Positions 1-11,057 of a DNA stretch of 64,000 bases are shown one piece after another. The stretch is taken from assembly GCA_037892935.1 (NCBI GenBank), contig JAYXKI010000010.1:1488001-1552000 (forward strand). The letters run 5' to 3'. A program made the translations under genes and the position numbers. A model generated the notes under the pieces. That model made no database searches, was not told the DNA's origin, and was given only the letters and a program-made list of their open reading frames with translations. The DNA is from Phlebopus portentosus. Its lineage: Eukaryota > Basidiomycota > Agaricomycetes > Boletales > Boletinellaceae. Each line of letters begins with the position of its first letter. Within the stretch, counting starts at the first letter, position 1.

Positions 1-1852
1 GTTGCTGCTGCTTTTCCCTTTCACGCTCGAGCGATTGTGCACGCGTCGACTCGGCGCGAGAGCGCGAGCTGCTCGTCGGTGCCGCATGCGAAGGTGATCC
101 CGTCGGCGTCGTGCGTCCCGTCCCATTCCCATTAGTGACAGTCGTCACACTTCCTACAGAAGGTCGTCTTCGCTCTGGTCTCTCTGGAGGCTTTTCTTTC
201 TCAGCAACGCTTGACGATGATGACAGCGAAGATGGTTCCATCGGCAGACTTGTCGTACTCGCACTACGTATCCCCGATCCGCCTGGCTGCGACATGGCGG
301 TCCGGAGCCGCAGTCTGCTCGCGGCATTCACACCTGCGCTCGGACTGAGCGGCGGTCGCGAAGGTCGTGGGGGTATAGGAGAAGCATTCCGTGGCGTTTG
401 ACTCTGAGAAGCAAGGGACGTCGGCGTGGTCGGCGAAGGAGGAATGGACCGTGTAGGAATAGGGTTCGTGACTGAGCGACTGAGTGTATGCGGTGAGGAC
501 GAAGTGCTAGAACTCGTTCCGGCTGAATGAGAGGTGGACTGGATAGGAGCAGGGCGGGGCCGCGTGCGAGGAGCGAGTGGTGGTGCGGGTGAGGGGACCG
601 GTGCTATTCCTGGAGATGGTGTGGTGTTCGGAGTCGAAGTAGCACCATTCGATAACGTGGGAGAAGCAGAGGACGAAGGCGAGGAAAGCGAAGGTGAAGA
701 AGGTGATGTCAGCTTGATGCGGGAGCGCGATTCGGTCGGAGATATGCGTGGAGGTGGTGATGGCGAGGGCGGCGTGCGTTTATGCGGCGGCGGGGGAGGA
801 GGAAGGGGCGATGACGCACGCACTGTTCCTTTTTCTTCTTCTCGGTCGCGATCTCGGTCACGCCGCGTGGTCGAGGTTGACGTTGTTGAGGTGGAAACGT
901 CGAGGGCTGATGTGGAAGCTGACGGATGCGAGGTGAGCGAGGGAGCGAGGAAGGACCACTTCTTGGAGCGCGTGCGTGTCGTTGTCGGATCCTCCTTTTC
1001 TTTCTTGTCCCTGTCTCTGTCTCTATCTTTAACCGACTTGTCGCGTTCCTTGCGCAGCTTCGTCGGGCCTGATATTGAGATTGACAGAGGCGGGGAGGAC
1101 GAGTGCGAGGAAGTAGTAGTAGCAGTAACAGGCGCACCGGCGGAAGTGATGACTTCTGGTCGAGTAGCCTCTCGACTCGAAAGTCTTCGTAAACCGACCT
1201 TGCTCTCGAGTTTGCGAAGTCCACCACTGAAGCGCGATGTATGCGAGGTCGATGTGCGGTCACTTGCAACAGTAACAGGAGCGGCGAGTTTCTCCCTCTC
1301 CCTCTCCTCCGAGACGCGCCGTCGCTCGCGTTCGCGTTCGCGTTCCCGTTCCCGATCGCGACTACGCTCGATACCGACAAAGTCGACCGAGGCACGGTGC
1401 TTGCCCTTTTGTGAAGGTGCAGGGGGTGGCATTGGCAAAGAGGCTGCAGCAGCTGCCCCCGCCTTGTGCGGCTGTGCTGAAAGTGGAGCTGTAGGAGAGT
1501 AGTGTGTATTAGTAGTAGTTGAATCGCTGGCAGAAGGTTTTTGGTGGGGGATGCGCGAAGCCGGGTTTGGTGATGATGCCGACAAAGCCGGTGGTTGCTG
1601 TGGATGAGAGGAATGGGGCTGCTGCTCCCTGCGGGATCTGGCACCGGCAGCAGCGGCGGCTCGGAGTGTGTGTTCGAGGGAGGTACGGAGGCGGCGGAAC
1701 GTCTTTTTCTGAGCGTTTGTGGATTGCTCAGCGTCAGGAGCGATAGGTGAGCTCGGGCCGGCGCCAGGAGAGGAAGAAGAAGAGGAGGAGGAAGGAGGAA
1801 GAGAATGAGATAGAGAGATGGATACATGAACAGGCGGCGGGGAGACAGCCAT
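1..1852 (-). CDS. Ser/Pro/Arg-rich low-complexity protein, N-terminal part (runs off left edge)
   Basis: One frame is open from an ATG at 1852 to the left edge, about 617 codons with no stop. This frame, not the opposite-strand ORFs, looks real because its composition is coherent. It begins MAVSPPPVHV and has poly-Ser near residue 25. A basic segment KKTFRRLRTSLEH follows at about residues 48-60 and could be a short helix. A run of alternating Arg-Glu/Arg-Asp dipeptides lies near residue 170, and long Ser/Thr/Pro tracts with Arg-Asp repeats follow. No catalytic domain is visible, and the part seen is probably intrinsically disordered. Arg-Asp/Arg-Glu repeats occur in RNA-processing and scaffold proteins, but that alone does not assign a function. 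The 3' end lies outside the window, so any folded C-terminal domain is unseen. The pyrimidine-rich sequence upstream to about 2250 is a plausible promoter/5' UTR. Confidence 0.6.
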   Translation of the reverse strand, partial: MAVSPPPVHVSISLSHSLPPSSSSSSSSPGAGPSSPIAPDAEQSTNAQKKTFRRLRTSLEHTLRAAAAAGARSRREQQPHSSHPQQPPALSASSPNPASRIPHQKPSASDSTTTNTHYSPTAPLSAQPHKAGAAAAASLPMPPPAPSQKGKHRASVDFVGIERSRDRERERERERERRRVSEEREREKLAAPVTVASDRTSTSHTSRFSGGLRKLESKVGLRRLSSREATRPEVITSAGAPVTATTTSSHSSSPPLSISISGPTKLRKERDKSVKDRDRDRDKKEKEDPTTTRTRSKKWSFLAPSLTSHPSASTSALDVSTSTTSTSTTRRDRDRDREEEKGTVRASSPLPPPPPPHKRTPPSPSPPPRISPTESRSRIKLTSPSSPSLSSPSSSASPTLSNGATSTPNTTPSPGIAPVPSPAPPLAPRTRPRPAPIQSTSHSAGTSSSTSSSPHTLSRSVTNPIPTRSIPPSPTTPTSLASQSQTPRNASPIPPRPSRPPLSPSAGVNAASRLRLRTAMSQPGGSGIRSASTTSLPMEPSSLSSSSSVAEKEKPPERPERRRPSVGSVTTVTNGNGTGRTTPTGSPSHAAPTSSSRSRAESTRAQSLEREREKQQQ

Positions 1853-3819
1853 AGAGATCCTTTCCTTAGCTTCGTCTTAGCTGGCAGTACTGGTATGGTA
1901 TGATGATGACGATGGTAATAGTAGTGGCAGTCAAGATCACATCTAACAAGCATATCCTGTCCATCCACAGTGACGGAAAGAAAATGCACACAGAGGAAGT
2001 GGAAGTGGAAGAGCGTGAGGGCAGGGAAGAGCGAGGCAGGGGGCGCGATACTACGACACGCGTCAATTCAACGATGCGATGTGTTTTTATTTCAACAGCA
2101 AAGGCGAAGGAAGGGAACGAACAACATGACATGATCCTGTGTTTGTCTTTGTTTCCCATCGTCCTCGTCCTCCCATCACCGGCGGCGTCCCCGGTCCACG
2201 TTCCACGTTCCACGTCCACGACGCATGCACATGCACATGTACATGTACTCGCAATGCGTGGCACATCATGTAGCTAGTCTTTATTCGCTACAACTGGACT
2301 GTTCTGCCCTGGTACTATGCGTACTTAGTTTCATCTATTGTACCTTACTATTGGCTGCTTGCTCATACCCAGATGCCCGACTCCACCGCCGCCCTCCCCG
2401 TGCCCGTGCCCTTGTCCTGTTCCTGCGCCGCTCTAGTTATGTCTTCGCGAAGACCACCCGGCTCTCTGGGGGTCTCCTGTATCTAACCTACCTACCGCGG
2501 GGTTGTACCATATGTTTCCCTAACCCATTCCCATACCCTCTGACAAATTCGGAAAGCATTCGGAAGTTAGAAGCCAGAAGCCTCGCATCTCCCGTGTCCC
2601 ATCCCATCCATTTGGGCCTCACTCATTGACTTATCCCCACGGTCTCTTCTTCCTTCATCTTTGCCGTCCGTTCTGTCTATGTTTGGTTCGTAGACACTCT
2701 CTCCTGACGCTATCCCGTATGTGGTCACTCATCCCGGGCACTTTGCGCGTATATTTGGTAACAGAGGCGCTCAGGCAACCCGCCCGCGCGCGTGTGTTAT
2801 CTGCTTTGGTCTGCTATGTGGAATGCGCGTGACGGCAAATCCCTCTTAACTCGGAGAGATCCAGATCCCCTCGCGCATATGATCGGAATGACGCATCGCG
2901 TCTATCGCATCGGCCCATTGCCGATATCCTCATTCAATTCCGATGGGCTCGTTGCCATTGGAGATCACGGCATCGCCTTTGAACTTTGAACGATATTGGA
3001 TTGGAGCAACCTCATTACTTATTCTCCGTTGGCCCATTCCCATATTCAGTTTTCTTCCCTCAAGAAGCGTCCGCGTATGCCGACCTCCTTCTTTCCTGCC
3101 TACTCTTATTCTTATTTGCCTACCGGGGACAACTAACCTAACCTTCCTCTCTTCCAGAAGAATCTCATTCAGCCCACGTGTGCCGGGACGTATATTCACT
3201 GATCATGACACCGACTGACAAGCAAAGTCGTATCTCTGATCTGACGTTCGTGCTGAGTCATTTGTTCACAACTCCCGTCTTTATGCGCGGATCGGACGGA
3301 ACTGATGGGACTTTGATAACGGTGGAAAGACGAAGAACGAAGGACGAAAGTCTCGAAATACTCGTGTCTCCTGTGAACAGAATCAGGGATCAGACTTTCC
3401 CCCGTCCCGGAATGACTAGCCGATAACTCATCTCAACCTATCTCAACTCGTCTTATCAAATAATAGCTGTTTGTCGCCGAGTACCAGTCGATGTACGGCT
3501 CCACGACACGACACGACAGTGACGGCGCAGATCGTGCCGGACATCTCACCCTTCCTCAATTTCACTCAGGCTAAGGACCAGTGCGACGTCCACTCCGCTG
3601 CAACTTATCATATCCTAGAAGAAGGACGCACGCGTTTTCTGTTTCTTTTGTTTCCTTCCTGCTTTCCGTTTTTCCATTTGTCTTCTACAGGACGAGCTTC
3701 CATTTTCATCTGTCCAATATAATACTGTAACGGACAGTGACTCCATGAGGGCATATGTCTTCTAAAAAAGAAGGACAGAAGGAACACGCTGAATCGATAC
3801 TCCTGAAAGTGGCATGAAG

Positions 3820-4402
3820 TACTACTCTACATGGCGACGGACTTGCTTCTCCTGGACTGGACCTGGAACATCCACGGACCGTCCAATCTATCTCGACCTT
3901 CCTCCGTGGAGAATTTGAAATTCCAGGCCGAAGCTGGTGATTCTGTGCTGGAATTCTAGAAGACATATATGATATTGATGTGAGTAAGTACTGTATCAGT
4001 GTATGTGTTGCTCTCACTCGATGGTCATTGTGTATTGTACATCCTTTTCAGAGAACACTAGGATTCAACAGATACATAATCGTTGGCTTTACGGTGACAG
4101 ACTTGCTTCTCCTGGATATACAGTGCCAGAGAACTCATTTCCGTCCAGCCTTTCTCCGAGGAGAACTTGAAATTCTCGGCCAACGCCAATTCTTAAGTTT
4201 ATATACATGTACATATACATAACCGTTTGTTCTACATGGCGGCAGACTTGCTTCTCCTGAATATACGGTACTGTACTGTAACAGATTCCAGTTTCCGTCA
4301 GACCGTTCTCCGAGGAGAATTCGAAATCTTGCCCAACGCCGACTCTGTGCAGTTCTATCCAGAAGATAGGTAAAGACACACTGATATTGATGTGAGTATG
4401 TA
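3820..4402. repeat. Three diverged copies of a ~110-170 bp hairpin-containing repeat
   Basis: Three related blocks start near 3820, 4085 and 4228. Each carries GACTTGCTTCTCCTG near its start, then about 60-80 bp later a short inverted repeat (TTCTCC-GA-GGAGAA in copies 2 and 3, degenerate in copy 1), followed by TTGAAATTC-like sequence. Copies 1 and 3 also share GATATTGATGTGAGTA near the right end. ORFs here are merely open frames through the repeat. Function unknown. Confidence 0.65.
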
Positions 4403-5128
4403 TTCTGATACTCAGGCTTCTTTGAAACTCTGTGGCATGAAGCCGGGATAATCCGTCCTTGTAAGTAAGTAAATAACACGAGTGCAGCAAATCGTAGAAA
4501 TGATTAGAACGCGCGGTAATGAAGGGAGAAGAAATAGAAAGGACATATGCATAATACGTCAAGAAAGAAGTACAATCACAATCACAATCACAATCACATC
4601 AATACGATGCCGAGCTAAAATTCACTGTATCAGGAGTCGTTCTTCGCCACGGCCACTTCGTAACGTCTAGCATGCCACGTGTTGTATCGTGGCGTCCACG
4701 AGTGTCGTTGACTACAAGCAAACAAACAATCCAAGGGCGTAAACAACGCATTGGTACTACTGATAGTGATGGTAGTGAAAACTGTGCATTCGTGAAGAGA
4801 ATACACACTAGTACTGTCATCGTCAACAGCCGAGCGGGAAGGTCAGCCTAGGTCGAATGAACAGGCAAGACGATTGAGTCAATAGGCACATACATCTGCT
4901 CGAGTGCTCGAGTGGAATCGCACATCACCGAACTTTGCCGCCACAACAACGCGCTCAATCGTTGTTCTTCTTTCCTTCTTGTCTTCTTGTCTTCTCTTGG
5001 AGCCTCGAGTCTGTTCTTCCAAGCAACCGCGTGTGTTGATGTACTTGATGTACTTGATGTATAACATGTATCTATGTATGAATTAATTTGAGGCTGTGTT
5101 TGCAAATACATACATACATACATACACA

Positions 5129-5924
5129 CAGTCATGGACCGGTCCTTGAAACACCACCAGTCCTTGAAACACCCCTTTTGTAACTCAGCTGCAGAACATC
5201 TCTATGATCTAAGAAGTGTTTTTATGGACTGTAAACCCCATAATTTACTGTCAGAAAAAAAATTGTGTATTTCCATAATGTAGTTGTGGAGATATAGCTA
5301 AGATACTGCTTTTTTGGTGGTGATCTGCACCTTCTTAAAAGCATTCTGTCCAATTATTTGAGATGTATATTATCTGTGGAAAAAACAAAAAATATAGTAG
5401 TTATCCATGTTATGAAAAGTACATCTGTGCAAATTTTCATGTAAGAATACTGAGCGGTTATTTATAAATAAATTCAGGATGTCTCTGAGGCAAGTCTTGA
5501 GGATGATCTGCGCTATTTGCATAAGTCATGTGACTGGCATGCCAAGTAAATGTAGACTTTGACCTTCAAACACAGACTAGATATTCACAAAGTATGGCAT
5601 CATTATTAGGCTGAGACTCTCAAAAGAGGCCAAGGATGAATCATAACTAATTGACATGCCAAATATCAGATAGAGAGACACAGAACTCGAAATCTACTAA
5701 GCGTGGGAAAGTTGTGTTTCAAGGAGTGGTGTTACGAGAATTTGGACTGAAATGATGAATCAGATATAACAATTTTTCTACTCGACATTTCTGCTCGAGA
5801 TTTTGTGTAGACAATCACTGTAGATGCTGTTTCCATGTGGTAAATTTTGTTTGAAATGATATTATGTAAATTTAATAGAAAAGCGGAATCAAAATGTACT
5901 GTTTCAAGGACCGGTCCATGACTG
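5129..5924. mobile_element. Non-autonomous Tc1/mariner-like element (MITE), 796 bp
   Basis: A perfect 24-bp inverted repeat bounds the element: CAGTCATGGACCGGTCCTTG... at 5129-5152 and its complement at 5901-5924. The right flank is TA. The left flank is CA inside an ATAC microsatellite, consistent with a TA target duplication hit by one mutation. Inner copies of the TCCTTGAAACACC motif recur at 5160-5175 and, inverted, near 5714-5733. No transposase ORF is present, so it would need a transposase in trans. The CAGT terminus and size resemble the element at 36333-37116. Confidence 0.8.
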
Positions 5925-8900
5925 TACATATGTACATATCTGGATGATCGATATCAATACAATGACTCGGACTGACTCCCGTAGATGACATTGGGTGAGA
6001 TGCTTGTGAGTCAGTCGAATGATGGACGAAGGACATATCTATCTATCACTGCGGACATTCGACATGCCGTGCGTCGGACACCTTCCGTCAAATTCGACGG
6101 TGCTTTCCCCGTTGCATTCGATTTCCCACAAATTGAAATATTTATTGTGTGTGCTGCTGCTGCGGTTTTGCACTGCGTCGGCAATAGAGCGTAGACTCGG
6201 GACGGAAGAAGCCTCAAGCTCAAGCTTGGTGCGTCTTCAAGGTTTGTTCGACCCCTCTTCCTTTCGCCGAGTCCGAGTCTATAAATGTTGTTTCTGGTAG
6301 CCAATGCTGATGAGGCTTGAGTGCTGCGGATCGTCACTCATCTCGGACTTACCATTATCACTACGAGTGCACGCATCAAATCTTGTCCATTCACGAAATC
6401 ATTCACGAAGAATGAGCAAACCGTGTAAGGGAGAAGAAGATCGGGATAATCCGATCCGAACTCTTTCTGGGCCTTTGTTGTTCCCATTCTCGCCGACAAC
6501 GCCGCACTGAAGTCGCAAAGGCAAAGGCAAAAAGGACGAAGTGAGGACAAAGATACCTTCCAGTATCATGGCGTCATTCGCAGTATTCCGCCGGATAATG
6601 CTAAAGTTCGACAAGAATAGAGGTGCTCCGAAGACAATAGCGGCCCTGCGTTGTGGGAAATTTGAATAAATGCTAAGAATAGGCTTGGGACGGCTTCTCC
6701 CTCCGTCTTGGCTTTGAATCTTCGACCCCGGCATGGACTTTATTTCTCATACCGTCAGGAAGGAATCAAAATATATACCTAATGGCACTGCCTTTTCCCG
6801 TTTTTACACTGGTTTGCGCAGCAGTGAGCGGATCTGGGGTCTAGAGCTGAGTAGTATTTGTTCGGAGACGGGGATGGACATGCGTGTAGATCGATTTTAG
6901 TTGAAATTCCCATGTCCCGTGTCCTATGTATGCGTCTTGATTCAATAATACTTTTGATAGCCCTGCGCCGACCGTTCTTGTTTGCGCCCTGCCCTGTGCT
7001 TCTCGGAATACGCGTCGGGAGAACTCAATCGTCAAGTTAACCCGCACCGATTGCAAAGAGCCACGATAACTGATAGCGGACAGCTCTGGTCCTGGCGTTA
7101 TCTCGTACTCTGTTTAATTAATATATACTGGCGCGGAGAACTTGAAACAGTAGAAATGCGAGTTGCCCGATTAATCTGAGTTCGATTCGACGGTCCAAAC
7201 GGACTATCGCAATCAGGGGAAGTTGGATAGCAAGAAGCAGATCAGGGAAGAGACTGAGATCGGTAGCACATAGGGGCGCCGAGTTGTCCGCCTGAGGACC
7301 TTCCAAAAGTCCTTCGCACGTATGCATCCACATTCTCAGCTTTCCAAGAAGCATAAGTGTCCAAGTGCTCGTCTTCTTCGTTGTATCGTCGTATACATAC
7401 GAGGCTGAATACACCAACAGAATCCGATCAGGCAACCCACAGGTAGCGCAAAGGTTCGGCATCAGGCATTGTGTGCTTCGGCGAACACATTTGGACTCGT
7501 GGCGTTTACAGTAGGAGAGGGTCCTTGCGAAAATATTCATCCCGGTAGATGTGTTGCCGGACTCCCGGATCCAAATTGCGAGCATCGTTTCTCCAGTTAG
7601 CATTGGCGCGAAGATCACGAGCTGTGCTGTCTCCTCTTAGTGAACTTGTTGATTCGCCAAGTGTCGAAATACTTTGGTAAGGTGTCCGGGCGCCGACGTT
7701 CAGCATCTAAATCCAATGCTCCTGAGAGAGCCACGATTACTAGTACCCGCAAGGACTATATCTTCATCTTCACCATCCCCCTCTTGATCCGCTATGAATG
7801 AAAGAAGACCGGGCAAGCCTCCAACGCGCCCCACACCCGCTTATCGCAAGTTTTGAGTGCTATCACGAGGTTTAAGGCGGCCATTGATTAATCTGTTTTG
7901 ATGAAACAGAAGAGTGGAGATACGCCTCTTCGCTGAGTCACGCGTGGGCCGAATGAGCTCCGGCAAGTTGGACAGACAAAGGGCTCGGGACACGTAGGCG
8001 TCGTATCGTTCTGATGATGATTCGCGATAAGATCAATACGAACGGTAATCGCAATGCATAGTCAGGACACCCTCTATACATTTCAGGAAATGGCTTTACC
8101 AGCATCGCTCCGACCGAGATAATTAATACACTCAGATCAAAGACGCCTTCCAAGCCGATAAAAACATAGCATGCCTTCAACTCAAAATGCATCAGCTTAC
8201 TAGAAATGAAGCTTCTTTGACAGGGGCTGTTGTCCCGAAACGAACTTACGAGATCTTTCCAAAAATGTAGAAGGGACAAGGAAGCTATAGGGAGCTTCCC
8301 ATCTTCTTCTCGCGCACGTTTTCGCTTGATTTGTCATTCGAAGGAATCCGAACCTTAGGAAAAGCACTGAAAGGCGAAACACCTTTGAATCGGACTTGTT
8401 ACAGGTCATATTAGAATAGGCGAAAGTGACGCTAGGATAGAACTCACCGATTGATAATGGAATGAACGTTCGTCGGTATGTCTTGATATAACAAATGTAA
8501 GCTACTGCTCAATTTAGACCGGCTTCGTCCCAAGTGAAACATGCAGTGCACAGATATTCGAATGGAACGCGCAAGCTTTTTAGTCTTTATGTTCGCGCAT
8601 AGAGCCTCCAATATCATCTTTCAAGAAGTGAACACGTGTCGATCATAACAGCAATAACTATCGGTAGAGACGATAAATGTGCTGGATTGAAGCTTTGAAG
8701 AATATCGAAAAAGTGTTGTCGGTGGCGGCGTTGTGAACTAGACTCACGCGAGAAATACCAGAGTGCCTTCGGGAATTGCAACCCACTAGCAGTTCCCGAT
8801 CCTTCTCGAGTCTAGACATTGCGCCAATGCCGAGGACCTAAGCCTATCCTAAGTAGGAGTCATTGGTGCCGTATGCAAAAAATGAATTGAGCTCGATGGT

Positions 8901-9309
8901 GGGTACAAAACCCTCAGAGAGGCAAATTCAATGTATTAGGGGGTCCTAGGCAAATAAGAATGGGAAAAAAACGGTCTGTCCCGTCGGCGCAGCTTTCAAG
9001 ACTTACCCATGGTTTTCGGCAAGCAGGGTCTCGACTCATGAATAGAAACGTCGGGCGGCCACTTGCATGAGAAATTAAAGAGAGAAGAACAGAGATCATG
9101 CACCACATATATTGCGCAATGGACGTGATCCACTGTATTCCCATTTACACGCTATCGCATCGCGACCTACGCGTTTTTAAAAAATATACTTAACTTTAAC
9201 GACGATCCCGTGATCTGGTAATCCTGTGACTCAGTAACGGAGAGTTGGAACCTTACGTAACGTCGTATCTTCTGGTCCCTATACCACATACCGCCATCTT
9301 TGTTACCTC

Positions 9310-10806
9310 ATGCTCACAATGTCTCCGCAAACTGAAGAGGCTCTCAAGGCAGAAATTGCAAGATTATCAGGTATTATTGTCGCCTTTCGTTCCTATACCA
9401 AAAGCCTCAGACAAAGCTTACTAATCGTTTGTACGTTAGGTGCCATCAACGCTCATAAGGCAGGCAAAACTGGCACTTTCTCGTCTAGGAGTAATTTCTA
9501 CCTCAATCCACATCACAAACCTCCTTCAAAGCTTCCCTTTCGCTCAAAAGCGTCCACATTCCAAAGGTCTTTGGGTGGACCTGCTACTGCTTCCCCTTCT
9601 AGTCAGCCTCGGGACGTAGTCATCGACGGCGTTGCCTTCCAGTCCTCGAAGCACAGTCTTGTCAGGAAAGATCGTAAGCGCTTGGTTCTCGATGATTAGC
9701 GGTTTCGGGAGTGCTGCGAACTCCGCAGTCCTACTGACTCCTTTTTGCAGTTGCTAAGCCCCCTTCAACTTCCAAACCTTCATCCTCAAAGTCCGTTCAG
9801 CCTCCGCGCCATGAGTACGCAAGAAAATATCCTGGAACTCGTTCCATTCAACGACCATACAAGTCCAAAGCTTCACGTCGCGTTCCTAGAAATAACAACA
9901 TGACTCTTGAAAATGGAAGGAAACCTATTAGGTTCGTCCCTTGTCCGGGTCATAGCAAGTTGTCCGTGAAGGCTGGATTTATTATTTACTCCAGAGTTGG
10001 TCGGAAGACTAAGTCTATCAAATATGTTGACAAGCAATGTCCTCGTTTTTCGACAACCGGTATGCCCTCCCCCATGTACTTTGGAAGTAGCTGACGAAAC
10101 TTGCGCTAACTACCACGGAGTAACAGGAGTCTGCACCAAAGGCCTGATCTGTTGCTACAAACATGACCCGGCAAAGATTGCGATCTGTTGGCCATTCTTG
10201 AACGGAACCTGTCCCAACACTTCTGAGTCATGCTGCCTATCTCACGATCCAATCGCGGAACGTACTCCTCTTTGTGTCCACTTTGCTAACAACGGACGAT
10301 GCAAGAATGGGAACGAGTGTCTCTTCCCACACGTGCGCGTCGGTCCTCGGAAGGGTATCTGTCGGGATTTTGCTGTACTTGGCTACTGCGAAAAGGGCAT
10401 CGATTGTGAAAATCAGCATGTTAGGGAGTGTCCCGACTTTGCTGAAAAGGGCGCCTGCCCGAATCCGCGTTGCAAACTACCGCATGTCATACGTGCGAAT
10501 AATCAACGAAGAAGTGCCGAAGCTGGAAAAGCGGCGAGTTGTACGGATACCACAGCACCGGTGGCTCCTGCAGGTACATCTGAGAAGAGTCCCGAAAGTT
10601 CGGGACAAACATATGTCGAGGATGGTAACATTGGTGATGAGTTCATTTCACTAACATTCCATGAAAGTGAAAACAGCGAGGACGAAGAGGAAGATGACTC
10701 GGAGGAGACCGGTTCCGATGAGGATGCTGATGGTGGCGAGGACGAAGACGGGGAAAGCGAAGATGATCAGAATATCAAGAAGGACGAACTGGAGGTGCAT
10801 CCCTAG
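9310..10806 (+). CDS. CCCH-type zinc finger protein, five fingers (ZC3H3-like)
   Basis: Exons 9310-9370, 9440-9673, 9751-10059 and 10127-10806 join in frame; introns are 67-77 bp and intron 3 has a clear CTAAC branch site. The N-terminus carries a conserved-looking ALKAEIARLSGAI helix. The C-terminal half has five consecutive CCCH fingers of the C-x7/8-C-x4-6-C-x3-H type, encoded from about 10037 to 10487. A strongly acidic Glu/Asp tail ends the protein. Arrangement and N-terminal helix resemble ZC3H3-type RNA-binding proteins, which act in nuclear poly(A) mRNA export and 3'-end processing; that role is inference. A further 63-bp segment (9932-9994) could be an in-frame intron, since removing it gives a smoother sequence. 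Translation could also start at the second ATG, 9319. Convergent with the kinase gene downstream. Confidence 0.85.
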
Positions 10807-11057
10807 CCTTTTTCTTGTTTGCATTCCCTCGTATTTCCTTTGCATTGCTCTTGCAGAATGTATATTATTTAGCCTGTGTAGCGTATATCAACGTCAATAA
10901 AATTGCATTGGCTCCATGATAGCGCGTTTTGTTTTCGACATTGGTTTCGGAACCATCGTTAGAACGACATGCAAGATAGATTGTACATGAAATTCACTTA
11001 TACATCAGTGACGCATATTTATTTTGTTAATTTGACCCGCCTATGCCATTCGCGCAC

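Larger units (their letters stand above)
1853..9309. other. Gene-poor interval
   Basis: About 7.4 kb with no ORF that I can tie to a family and no multi-exon pattern I could follow. The left 400 bp is CT-rich and likely belongs to the promoter of the gene ending at 1852. It contains a hairpin-bearing repeat array, a terminal-inverted-repeat element (both listed separately) and microsatellites such as the ATAC run near 5108-5128. Minus-strand ORFs at 7118-7618 and 7938-8279 are the longest. The second has two hydrophobic stretches, but neither could be extended into a gene. Confidence 0.5.

Noticed and set aside
534..1502. 322-codon plus-strand ORF
   Set aside because: It is the mirror of the low-complexity minus-strand gene; its runs of Ser-Arg and acidic residues follow from the codon bias of the other strand.
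4558..4602. Possible CRISPR- or satellite-like array (AATCAC repeats)
   Set aside because: It is a short hexanucleotide microsatellite; CRISPR arrays do not occur in fungal nuclear genomes.
7170..7200. GTTCGATTC-like T-loop suggesting a tRNA
   Set aside because: No matching acceptor or anticodon arms around it; no tRNA gene could be folded by eye anywhere in the window.
7118..7618. 166-codon minus-strand ORF
   Set aside because: No recognisable motif and no splice-linked neighbours; composition looks random.
7938..8279. Minus-strand ORF with two hydrophobic stretches, faintly like a fungal multi-pass membrane protein
   Set aside because: I translated the sequence upstream and could not link further exons; too weak to call a gene or a pseudogene.
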